A stretch of DNA of 64,000 bases from Chloroflexota bacterium. GTDB taxonomy: Bacteria; Chloroflexota; Anaerolineae; UBA2200; JACIWT01. Positions 51,446 to 59,043 of this stretch are shown piece by piece. Position 1 is the stretch's first letter; each line of letters begins with the position of its first letter. The stretch lies in assembly GCA_014360825.1 (NCBI GenBank), contig JACIWT010000011.1, positions 1 through 64,000 of the forward strand, in the 5' to 3' direction. The notes below the pieces were generated by a model. The model was given only the letters and a program-made list of their open reading frames with translations, made no database searches and was not told where the DNA came from. The position numbers were made by a program, and so were the translations under genes.

Positions 51446-51545
51446 GGTAGGTGGGATTCTACCATAGGTGAGGGTAGATGTCAATGATTCGCGGTGCCAC
51501 ATAAATGGCCTGCGCCCGTATAGGCGGGGCAGGCCAATCAATTGG

Positions 51546-51619
51546 GGTGAGCGGAGGGATTCGAACCCTCGATCGCCTGGGCCACAACCAGGAGCCTTAA
51601 CCGCTCGGCTACGCTCACC
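51546..51619 (-). tRNA. tRNA-His (GTG)
   Basis: Minus strand GGTGAGCG-TA start shows the extra G(-1) pairing with C73, specific to tRNA-His. Anticodon stem CCTGG/CCAGG with loop TTGTGGC giving GTG, T loop TTCGAAT. No encoded CCA. Confidence 0.95.
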
Positions 51620-51697
51620 ATTTCTCAAAAGATATTATAGCGCAAAATGGCAAAGGTGCAAAACGCCCAAAAGCCTTCGTGCGGGCAACGGCGAAGA

Positions 51698-52411
51698 TCA
51701 CCCATCACCAAGCAAGGCCTGAAACCGCCCAGCATCCTCCCACATAGATACATTGTTGAAGAGAACGTAGGCATCGCCAGCAGCCCGACTCCACTGGGCT
51801 AGTTGGGCCAGATCATCGTCGGTATAACGGTAGCGGTACCCTGCACGCCCGTGAAGGCGAAAGTAGGCTGGTCGACCGTGCAAACAGGGACGGACAAAAG
51901 GGTCGGTGGCGTGGAGAAGATCCAGTTCCTGGCAGAGGGCGCGCACTATCTCGTCGGACCAGTCGCCGCGCGGCTCCCAGGCCAGAGCAAACCCAGCGCG
52001 GTCAATGCGCCGAAAGAAGGCTCGTAGGTCGGCGACGTGTTCGTCGGTGGGGGTGAAGCGGGCGGGACACTGGAAGAGGACCACATCGGCTCGTAGCGCC
52101 CGGGCGATCTCCAAGGTGTGCTCCCAAGCGGCGTCCACCTCGGGCGTTGGCCGGAAAAAGCCGTATCGGCTGGCTTGGTCGACTGGTACTTGTACACCAG
52201 CCTTGCGATAGGTGGGGCTGGACGGGTCATGGGTGATCAGTTGCCAAGCCTTGATGGTGAAGCGGAAGTCGGATGGCACTTCCTCTCGCCAGCGCTGGGC
52301 AGTCGCCGCCTGGGGAGGTTTGTAGAATGTCTGCTGTATTTCTACCAGCCCGAAGCGCTCGACATAGCGAGCCCGTGCCGCAGCCCATCCGCAACAGCCA
52401 ACCAAGATCAT
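51698..52411 (-). CDS. DUF72 (YecE-like) protein
   Basis: 237 residues. Starts I-L-V-G-C-C-G-W, then V-E-I-Q-Q-T-F-Y, F-R-F-T-I-K-A-W, F-Q-C-P, W-E-P-R-G and A-Y-F-R-L-H-G, with a final Y-V-L-F-N-N, the conserved strands of the DUF72 TIM-like barrel. Biochemical role unknown; relatives are common in bacteria and archaea. Confidence 0.9.
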   Translation of the reverse strand: MILVGCCGWAAARARYVERFGLVEIQQTFYKPPQAATAQRWREEVPSDFRFTIKAWQLITHDPSSPTYRKAGVQVPVDQASRYGFFRPTPEVDAAWEHTLEIARALRADVVLFQCPARFTPTDEHVADLRAFFRRIDRAGFALAWEPRGDWSDEIVRALCQELDLLHATDPFVRPCLHGRPAYFRLHGRAGYRYRYTDDDLAQLAQWSRAAGDAYVLFNNVSMWEDAGRFQALLGDG

Positions 52412-52476
52412 CCATCAACTCCGGTGAAAATTATACCACAGGAGCCACTGATCCCGCAGCCGTAACAACTGACCTT

Positions 52477-52998
52477 TTATTTCTTCAAACCCTCCAACAT
52501 CGAGCGGGGCGGGAAAAAGATGGCATCGCGGTCGCAGGTGGCGGCACAAGCGTTGCAACCTACCATGCAGTTGAAGGGTTCGGCGACCACTACCTTATCT
52601 TGGGCTTCGTTCCAAGCATATACGCCGAAGGAACAGAACTTCAGGCATTTGCCACAGCCATCGCACTGCTCTTCATGGATGACGGGATACCAAGGGACTT
52701 GTTCGCGGGGTATGCCGCGCCAAGGTTTGTATTGAGGAGCGGCTCTCTCGCCCTCCCCTTTCCTGCAGAATGCGTTGTACTCCCGTAGCAATGCCTCGGC
52801 GTATTCATTCTCTGCGGCAGCAGGGATGTAGTTGTGCTTTCGAGCCAGGGTAAGCAGTTCGCTTTTGAGATCATCGGTTGGCACACGGCCGGAATCCCGC
52901 AGGCTCTTGAAAATGTCGGTTAGCCCGGTCATTCCGACTACCATGTGGCCAACCCGAATTTGCCGATAATCCGATGAGTTTGTCATCTCCGATTTCAC
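52477..52998 (-). CDS. Two-cluster ferredoxin with helical N-terminal extension
   Basis: 173 residues. C-terminal half carries C-D-G-C-G-K-C-L-K-F-C and C-M-V-G-C-N-A-C-A-A-T-C, two 4Fe-4S sites. Before them is I-P-R-E-Q-V-P-W-Y-P-V-I, a signature shared with the ferredoxins at 57284 and 58097. The N-terminal ~85 residues are helical and unique to this copy. It may start at GTG 52998 or ATG 52986. It closes the redox operon and probably passes electrons among its members. Confidence 0.85.
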   Translation of the reverse strand: MKSEMTNSSDYRQIRVGHMVVGMTGLTDIFKSLRDSGRVPTDDLKSELLTLARKHNYIPAAAENEYAEALLREYNAFCRKGEGERAAPQYKPWRGIPREQVPWYPVIHEEQCDGCGKCLKFCSFGVYAWNEAQDKVVVAEPFNCMVGCNACAATCDRDAIFFPPRSMLEGLKK

Positions 52999-53029
52999 TC
53001 TAAGTTAATAGTGTATTTTGCCTGGCCTA

Positions 53030-53563
53030 TCATGACGATGGCATCTCCCCAAAGAGTTCGGCCAGTTTATGAAGTGATTGGCGATATTTCTCTGTATACA
53101 GCGGTGGGCACTGATTCAGGTGGGCTTGCCCGGCGACCAGTTTCAGAGCAAAGACGAAACAGGTGGGCTGCCCACAGGCCTTGCAATTCTCACCGGGCAG
53201 CAAGCGGTACACATCTAAAGCCTTGGGTGGCTCCCGTCGCTCGTAGCGGGGTTCAATCTCTCCTCGCTTCTCCCAGGTGCGGTTCACCATCTCCACTAAG
53301 CGGTCCACCACGGCTCGGGCCTCTTCGCGGTCCTCCAGATTGCTGACCGCGATCTGACGCGGCCGGATGGAGACTGCGCGTCCGCCCATACGCCAGGTGA
53401 GTATTTGCGCCTTGTGATCGTAGATCGCGCCTTTGAGGGTTGCATTCAAATAGGGCAAGACCTCCGCAATGTCCACAGATAGGTCTGCGAAGGCACTCCA
53501 TCGCTCACTACCCGGATCACAAGGCGGGGACGTGACTGTTAACTCATAGCCTTCGATCAACAT
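53030..53563 (-). CDS. Fe-S protein with corrinoid-iron-sulfur-protein-type cluster motif
   Basis: 177 residues. Near residue 125 the motif N-C-K-A-C-G-Q-P-T-C followed by a Cys 17 positions later (C-x2-C-x4-C-x16-C) is the 4Fe-4S binding pattern of the CFeSP large subunit and related Fes domains. The N-terminal ~110 residues are an alpha/beta domain with no clear family. Cytoplasmic; a likely electron carrier in the operon. Confidence 0.82.
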   Translation of the reverse strand: MLIEGYELTVTSPPCDPGSERWSAFADLSVDIAEVLPYLNATLKGAIYDHKAQILTWRMGGRAVSIRPRQIAVSNLEDREEARAVVDRLVEMVNRTWEKRGEIEPRYERREPPKALDVYRLLPGENCKACGQPTCFVFALKLVAGQAHLNQCPPLYTEKYRQSLHKLAELFGEMPSS

Positions 53564-53631
53564 ATGAAATACCTCTCAGTTCTTACACAGCGGGCTGCAA
53601 GCAGCGACGCTCGACATCAGTCACCCTCCGA

Positions 53632-54441
53632 TCATCTGGATTTCCGGGAACGCCACAGAACGATCATCAGCAAGACCACGATACTCAGCCCGAGAGGCAA
53701 AAAGAACCCTTCTGCCAAGGTTGCCGTTTGCCCGATTGTCTCGGTCGGCGCGTGTGAAGGCCCTGGTATTGGGGTGGATGTAAATTCTGCCGTAGGAGGT
53801 GCAGTTTTGGTCTGAGTAGGCATTGCTGTTATCACGCCCAGGCTCGGTATCCTGGTTGGCACACTCGTAACCGACATTGTAACCGTGGGAGTAATAGTAG
53901 GCGTTTTGGTAGGTGCTGTCGTGGCGGTAGCAGTAGCGGTGTTGGTAGCCGTTACAGTCCAGGTTTCCGGTGGCGTCATCGTCGTCGTGCTCGACGGTGC
54001 CTTCGCCGGCGGCAACTTGGTAGCCGTGGGATGCACCGATGTTCTCGTTGGCGACACCGTCTTGGTAGGCGAAGGGACATCGGTCGGCGGTGCTTGGGTG
54101 GCCGTAGGAAGAGCCAGCGATGGCGTAGGCGATGCTGCCGTGGTGGGCGAGAGCGTTTCCGTCGGTGGCACCTCGGTAGCAGTGGGAGAGGCAGGTGGTT
54201 CCGTTGGCGAGACTAACAGTGTGGGCGAAGGAATCTCGGTGGCTGTTGGCTCGGGTGTGGCAGTCGGCGCGCACGGCGTCGGGATAGCAGTCGGTCACTG
54301 TCCCGGTGGTTGTGCTCTCGTCCCCACGGTTCCACCACAATATAGCCCCATTGCACATACTGCCAAGGCTAGGACGCGACATATTTCCAAAACCCCCTTC
54401 CGAGGGGTCATTCGCTGCCGTTTTCCGAGTTCCGCTGTCAT
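53632..54441 (-). CDS. Exported Thr/Pro-stalk protein with C-terminal membrane anchor, interrupted by an in-frame TGA
   Basis: 270 codons from ATG 54441 (TAGGAA upstream). Codons 1-48 give a signal-type hydrophobic segment (V-L-A-L-A-V-C-A-M-G-L-Y-C-G-G). Codon 49 is TGA (54295-54297). The same frame then continues as P-T-A-I-P-T-P and ~170 residues of Thr/Pro/Ser stalk, ending F-F-L-P-L-G-L-S-I-V-V-L-L-M-I-V-L-W-R-S-R-K-S-R, a membrane anchor. No good start lies just after the TGA. It could be a nonsense mutation, readthrough, or recoding; the gene directly upstream has an in-frame TGA too. Confidence 0.7.
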
Positions 54442-54451
54442 AGCGCGATTC

Positions 54452-55261
54452 CTACGAGGCGCTGCCCTTCATCACAACCGGCAGACAAACCACGAAGCGA
54501 GGTGGCGCTTCAAACGCCATCGTTGCCTGATAGACTTCCTTCTGTGCTCCCACAGGATCTTGTACGAAGGCGATAGCCTCGACCAAACTACGATCCTCGG
54601 CGGATACTGGTTCTGACAAAGCCGAGTACGTGTTGCGCAGTCCCGGCACTAGACTACCGGCAGGAAGGGGGCCAATGACCTGTAGGGCGTAGAAGGGGGT
54701 CATAGCCACCTTGCGCTGCGTATATATGGCGAAGAAAACCTGGGCATTTTCGATCGTGGAGGAACACGTAGGTGTAATGATCACAGAAAGGGCCAACTGG
54801 TTGCCTTCCCAGGTCCGTGTAGCAGCTATATCCATAGGGCTGGGCCTGCTGAGTTCGGCTTCTATCAGCGGGCGATAGGCCGCGTAATAGTCAGGCTGGT
54901 AACCCGTGATGTGACCAGAAAATCCATCCACCATCACGTTAGGCCAGTCAAATGATCCAGCATAGTAGGCCAATCGTGACTGCCCCAACTGGTAATTGAA
55001 AGCCAGATCATACTCCAAGATCAACAATTGTTGGCGCGAATATTCCGCTCCCAGACGTTCCACCGCCCGACCCGCGGACGGACTCGGACAGGGCCCTCAA
55101 GTAGTGTACCAACAGAAGTGCTCGAACAGCACAGCGCGTGGGCTGTCGGCTTTCACTTCAGAAGCCAAGGCAAACAGAGCCACAAGGATGAGCACTGATA
55201 TCCAAAACACGACTTGCTTGGGTCTATGTATTTCTATTTCACGCTCGTATTCGTGACTCAC
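54452..55261 (-). CDS. Secreted thioredoxin-fold protein, candidate selenoprotein (U-G-P-C)
   Basis: 270 codons from GTG 55261 to TAG 54452, with one in-frame TGA as codon 55 (55097-55099). Read through, the protein has a membrane/signal segment (residues 17-34), then A-V-L-F-E-H-F-C-W-Y-T-T-U-G-P-C-P, the normal start of an Omp28/thioredoxin-like domain, with TGA exactly where the first Cys of C-G-P-C belongs. Frame, spacing and composition continue unbroken for 215 residues (L-A-Y-Y-A-G-S-F-D-W-P, V-D-G). A 7-bp hairpin follows the TGA. It ends R-F-V-V-C-L-P-V-V-M-K-G-S-A-S, the exported-protein tail. It sits 15 nt after the CcdA/thioredoxin gene, its likely reductant. The alternative is a recent nonsense mutation, with translation restarting at GTG 55063. 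Confidence 0.72.
55063..55081 (-). promoter_or_regulatory. Candidate bacterial SECIS hairpin
   Basis: CCGTCCG, loop CGGGT, CGGGCGG: a continuous 7-bp stem (one G-U) whose G-rich five-base loop begins 23 nt after the TGA. Bacterial SECIS elements sit within the coding region just after UGA with a G (and often GGU) in the apical loop, which this fits. Confidence 0.55.
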
Positions 55262-55276
55262 GTCACACTCTTTTAC

Positions 55277-57193
55277 TTAAAGCAGACTACTGAAAAGCCA
55301 AACGGCCAGTGCAGCAAAGAGGATGGCGGTGAGCAATTTGACGGGGGCCACGTGCTGCTCCAGGAAAGATCCCAATTGCCGCGACGTAGTGCCGTAAAAG
55401 GCGAGCAAGAAAACTATCACCAATGGCGCAATAAACATTAAATTATACAGCACCAAGTACAAGACTCCGTAAGCACGTAACTCCGCCACGCCAGCCACAA
55501 AGATGATAGTGGGCAAATACACCTGGCCAGTGCAGGCCAACTCCAATAACGAGACGACGACACCCGTTCCCAATGCTCCCCACACAAAACCGCTCAATCG
55601 CGATTGGGTGCGGATGGTATGGTGTATCTGCTGGTGAACGCGTTTGGGCAGCCGCAGACGCATTTCTTCCGGGCGGCCGCGCCGAGCCTGGATGAAATCA
55701 TAGGCGCTGAGTATAGCGAAAGCAGCACATAAGAGTGCCGTCGCCAAGTAGACCAGGCGGGACAGAATGCTCAAGAAGGCCAGCGAGGTGATGAATTTCA
55801 ATGCTCCCAGACCGACTAGTAGGTAGGTGAGGAACACGCCCAGGGTGAAAGCCGCACCCACCAGTATGATATCGCGCCCTTTGCGTCCGATAAAAGCCAG
55901 GTAGGAGATGAAGAAGACGATGGTTGTGAAAGCGCAGGGGTTCACACCGTCCAGCAACCCTGCCCCAATGACGGTGAGCACCCCCAACGATCGGAAGCGC
56001 CGGATAATGCTCTCGGTGGAGGCGTTGGGATCGAAATCGCGCCAGATCGGGTCCGCACCTGTGGCCACATAACGTGCCAACAGCGATTCTATCTCTCGAG
56101 CATTTACGTCTTGGCCAACTAAGGCATCCTTCCCCACGAAAACAGCCGGCGCAGTCAGCCGCTTCTCTTCGGGAACGGCAGTGGCTTCGCCGAGCCATTC
56201 GAGCAGCGCAGCCTCAGCCCGGGCATCGAAGGACACTACCACCAGTTGGGGATATCGAGTTTTCAGAAATCTTAGATCTAGTTCTGCCCGGTCACATTCC
56301 TGACAACCCGGCTGGTAGAAATAGGCGAGGTAGATAAGAGGCAACCCTGCGCTTTCGCTGGAACCGCACCACCGACACCCCTCTTCGGGCAGCCGTTCGA
56401 AACGCTCCTCGACTCGCGACGGGGTCTCAGTAACCGTCTCTATTTCATCTGGAGTCGGCAATGGGGCACCCCCGGACTCAAGATACTGCGACACCAGGAA
56501 AGGCAGCCTCTCTCTGATCTCTGCTTCCCCGATCAGCGCGTGTTTGCCGATGAAAACTTCCGGCATAGAGGGCTTTTTGACGCCGTATGCTTCCTCCAAT
56601 GCGCGGATCAAGCGGTAGTTCTCCACCGATGTCTCGACATCGTGCTCCATCACTGCCAATCGCGCGCCGTACTGGCTTTGGAGGACGCCGATCACCTCCT
56701 CGCGGATAACCGCACACTCCGGACACTTCCTGCTGTAAAAGAAGCGCAGGTGCACAATGGATTCAGGCTGGGCAGTCGGAGTGGCAACTGGGGACGCGGT
56801 AGGGTCGGGGAAATCCGTGCCCCCTGCTTCGAAATAGGCAGCGATCACCTGGCCGGCCCGGGCGCGAATATCCTCTTCGCCAAGCAGAACCGTATCGCCC
56901 ACGAACATCTCAGGGATCGTGGCTATATCCGGGGTCACACCGTAGATGGCTTCCAGCGCCAGCAGTTGCGAATAGACTTCAGGGTCGGAAATCTCCAACA
57001 GTTTGATTGCAAGCCGGTCTCCATACTCCATTTGAAGTTGCGGCACAATCTCTTGCAAGACGCGTTGGCAGTGAGGACAGTCTTCAGCGTAGAAAAGAAG
57101 CGCCCGCACAACCGGCTCGTCAGCCAATACAGAGTTGCAGAAAACAAGCCCCGCTATCGCGAGAACGATCACACCAGTTGCCACACGATTCAT
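55277..57193 (-). CDS. Three thioredoxin-like domains fused to a CcdA/DsbD-type transmembrane electron carrier
   Basis: 638 residues. Signal segment, then three small thioredoxin-like domains with active-site pairs C39-P-H-C42, C-P-E-C (~167) and C-Q-E-C (~300), each followed by the P-E-M/V-F-V/I-G-x-x-x-L-G/I pattern. The first two domains are linked by short Thr/Pro stretches. From ~410 a CcdA domain of six helices carries G-V-N-P-C-A-F-T-T and the second conserved Cys in L-A-C-T-G-Q-V-Y-L-P. It should move electrons from a cytoplasmic dithiol across the membrane to the outer thioredoxin domains and on to the U-G-P-C protein encoded next. Confidence 0.92.
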   Translation of the reverse strand: MNRVATGVIVLAIAGLVFCNSVLADEPVVRALLFYAEDCPHCQRVLQEIVPQLQMEYGDRLAIKLLEISDPEVYSQLLALEAIYGVTPDIATIPEMFVGDTVLLGEEDIRARAGQVIAAYFEAGGTDFPDPTASPVATPTAQPESIVHLRFFYSRKCPECAVIREEVIGVLQSQYGARLAVMEHDVETSVENYRLIRALEEAYGVKKPSMPEVFIGKHALIGEAEIRERLPFLVSQYLESGGAPLPTPDEIETVTETPSRVEERFERLPEEGCRWCGSSESAGLPLIYLAYFYQPGCQECDRAELDLRFLKTRYPQLVVVSFDARAEAALLEWLGEATAVPEEKRLTAPAVFVGKDALVGQDVNAREIESLLARYVATGADPIWRDFDPNASTESIIRRFRSLGVLTVIGAGLLDGVNPCAFTTIVFFISYLAFIGRKGRDIILVGAAFTLGVFLTYLLVGLGALKFITSLAFLSILSRLVYLATALLCAAFAILSAYDFIQARRGRPEEMRLRLPKRVHQQIHHTIRTQSRLSGFVWGALGTGVVVSLLELACTGQVYLPTIIFVAGVAELRAYGVLYLVLYNLMFIAPLVIVFLLAFYGTTSRQLGSFLEQHVAPVKLLTAILFAALAVWLFSSLL

Positions 57194-57283
57194 TTGAGGT
57201 TCATCTTCCTGTTCCCGTATCTACCGTTTGCCGCTGGAGCCAGGCATACACCAACGAATGGCTTGTCCGTGCTCCAAGCACTT

Positions 57284-57571
57284 TTACGCACCAGAATGAT
57301 CAGCCGAGACCTCCTGCGCTGCTGCGCGCATGGCGGCCACCAATTCCTCTTTGGTCGGGAAGTGGATGGCACCAGCCTCGCACAGGTTGGCGCAGGCGCT
57401 ACATCCCACTACACAGTTGTACGGGTTGGTAACAAGGGGATGACTTTCATCATCATCCCATTCGAAGACGCCATTTCCGCAGAAGTTAAAGCATTCTTGG
57501 CACCCGACACATACTTCGTAGTCAATGGTCGGATACCAAGGGATTTTCTCTCTCGGGATTCTCGAACTCAT
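57284..57571 (-). CDS. Small two-cluster ferredoxin
   Basis: 95 residues. I-P-R-E-K-I-P-W-Y-P-T-I then C-V-G-C-Q-E-C-F-N-F-C and C-V-V-G-C-S-A-C-A-N-L-C, two 4Fe-4S clusters. Shares the I-P-R-x3-P-W-Y-P-x-I start with the ferredoxins at 52477 and 58097. GGAGG upstream. Cytoplasmic electron carrier of the operon. Confidence 0.9.
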   Translation of the reverse strand: MSSRIPREKIPWYPTIDYEVCVGCQECFNFCGNGVFEWDDDESHPLVTNPYNCVVGCSACANLCEAGAIHFPTKEELVAAMRAAAQEVSADHSGA

Positions 57572-57670
57572 GACAGTATTAACCTCCAGGTTGATTGCTG
57601 TTTTGTGCGCCTGGCGGGCTTTGTATTCCCACCAGGCGCAGTTGCTTAGAACTTGGTAGTGCTTGTGGAC

Positions 57671-58036
57671 CTATTTCTCGGTCAGTTTCTCAATAGTCTC
57701 CGCCACTTTTTTCATTGCATCCTCAGTGGACATATTGCGGAGATCGAGGGAGACTACCTGTTTGTCGAAGTCACCACCCATTTCTGCGAAGACGTCTTTG
57801 AACATCTTACGCTGCATCTTGGGGTCGCAGGCTCCGACAACATAGGTTATCCCCGGCTTAGCGTAATCGCGCCAGAACCGGTCGCCATCATCCACGCAGA
57901 GTTGTGGGTGAACGATGGCATACTCCACACCCAACTCTGTACGCACGTAGTTGATCAGCCTCCAGAGATCCAGTTTGGAGAACCCAGGGCACTCTCCCGT
58001 GCAAATGCACATTACGAATCTCGGTTTCTCGCTCAT
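57671..58036 (-). CDS. HdrA N-terminal-domain-like protein
   Basis: 121 residues, GGAGGAAAAA upstream. Resembles the N-terminal domain of heterodisulfide reductase subunit A: V-M-C-I-C-T-G-E-C-P-G at the start, H-P-Q-L-C-V-D-D in the middle and Y-V-V-G-A-C-D-P-K-M-Q-R-K-M-F at ~85. Four to five cysteines could hold a cluster. The flavin domain of full HdrA is absent, so it is probably a small Fe-S or thiol partner acting with the flanking ferredoxins. Confidence 0.78.
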   Translation of the reverse strand: MSEKPRFVMCICTGECPGFSKLDLWRLINYVRTELGVEYAIVHPQLCVDDGDRFWRDYAKPGITYVVGACDPKMQRKMFKDVFAEMGGDFDKQVVSLDLRNMSTEDAMKKVAETIEKLTEK

Positions 58037-58096
58037 TGCGTTTTTCCTCCTTCCTTGAGTTGTTTTATTGCAATCGAGATAGTGATTCTTTGGCTT

Positions 58097-58390
58097 CTAC
58101 TGAGGAGGATATTCTCCCCGCAGTTCTTTGATGACTGCTTTGACCGATGCTTTGTCTGGGAATGAGATAGCATTGGCATCGCACACGAATTGGCAGCTCT
58201 GGCAGTATACCTCGCAGTTGTACGGGTTGGCTACCGATACACTCGGTGAACCCCCATCCAACACGTACACATCGTGTTTGCAGTGCATCACACAAGCGCT
58301 GCACCCTTTCACGCAAGCGTCTGGATCTATGCGCGGATACCAGGGAATCAGTGCTCGTGGTATACCCAGGTAGCGTTTGTCTTGCTGCAT
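58097..58390 (-). CDS. Small ferredoxin, third paralogue
   Basis: 97 residues: I-P-R-A-L-I-P-W-Y-P-R-I, then C-V-K-G-C-S-A-C-V-M-H-C (first site with an extra residue) and C-E-V-Y-C-Q-S-C-Q-F-V-C. First structural gene after the regulator. Two 4Fe-4S clusters are likely, the first with altered spacing. Confidence 0.88.
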   Translation of the reverse strand: MQQDKRYLGIPRALIPWYPRIDPDACVKGCSACVMHCKHDVYVLDGGSPSVSVANPYNCEVYCQSCQFVCDANAISFPDKASVKAVIKELRGEYPPQ

Positions 58391-58430
58391 TGTTGTCCAG
58401 GTCCTTTCTATTGTTAAGGTGTATTTTGAA

Positions 58431-58808
58431 CTACAGATGAGACCGTTCCGCCCGGCACTCAGGACAGGAGCAATTCAGCTCTGCACGCGCGGGTAGTCTG
58501 ATTTGCAGTAGAGACTCCTCACCGGACGCGGTAGCCAGGCGAAGGCGAACCTCGCGCAATACCCGCACAATGTCCGTGTCCGCCAGATGGTAGTAGACGT
58601 AGAGGCCCACCTTCCTATCGGCGACCAGTCCTGCCTCTTTTAGGATAGCCAGTTGCTGTGAGACATAGGCCTGGCGCTGTTGCAGAACAGCCACAAGATG
58701 GCAGACGCAAGCCTCGCCTTGGGTCAGTATGTCTAGGATCTGCAGACGCACTGGATGCGCCAGAGCGCTGTAGAATCGCGCCTCTCGGTCAAACACCTCT
58801 TGTGTCAT
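58431..58808 (-). CDS. ArsR-family transcriptional repressor
   Basis: 125 residues from ATG 58808; a TTG eight codons upstream overlaps the operator. Winged helix with A-L-A-H-P-V-R-L-Q-I-L-D-I-L, C-V-C-H-L-V, Q-A-Y-V-S-Q-Q-L-A-I-L-K-E-A-G-L-V and Y-H-L-A-D. Cys pair C-V-C in the helix before the recognition helix is the arsenic/metal type position, and extra Cys lie in N-C-S-C-P-E-C at the tail. It probably senses a thiophilic metal(loid) or a redox signal and represses this operon. Confidence 0.9.
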   Translation of the reverse strand: MTQEVFDREARFYSALAHPVRLQILDILTQGEACVCHLVAVLQQRQAYVSQQLAILKEAGLVADRKVGLYVYYHLADTDIVRVLREVRLRLATASGEESLLQIRLPARAELNCSCPECRAERSHL

Positions 58809-58824
58809 ATTCTGCCCCAGACTG

Positions 58825-58842
58825 TATTCCAAATATGGAATA
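58825..58842. promoter_or_regulatory. Putative ArsR operator
   Basis: TATTCCA-AATA-TGGAATA, perfect 7-nt arms, placed directly after the -10 element, where binding would block transcription. Confidence 0.7.
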
Positions 58843-58844
58843 TA

Positions 58845-58873
58845 CTTATAGCATAGTTTCGCTGAGATGTCAA
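58845..58873 (-). promoter_or_regulatory. Promoter of the ArsR/ferredoxin/thioredoxin operon
   Basis: Minus strand perfect TTGACA (58868-58873), 17-nt spacer, TATAAG (58845-58850), 37 nt before the ArsR start. Confidence 0.8.
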
Positions 58874-59043
58874 ACTTGGGGTGAGCATGTTTGCGCCTGA
58901 TGATAGGGGCAAGAGGGTCTCAAGACGTATTACTGAAAGCAAGATGGTGGCTCTCTGGGAAACCAAGCAGATGCCACCATCTCAACGAACTGCTTATCCA
59001 CTTCGCGATCCGCACGGTGACGAGGCAAAATTATCCTCGGCGC

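Noticed and set aside
53621-54382. Open frame overlapping the stalk gene (Cys/Tyr/Asn-rich protein)
   Set aside because: It is the +1 shadow of the Thr/Pro repeat frame; composition and lack of a signal peptide mark it as an artefact.
54295-55099. Genome-wide reassignment of TGA to an amino acid
   Set aside because: TGA ends many other genes here at sensible places, often in ATGA overlaps (13076, 14257, 19215), so TGA is a normal stop.
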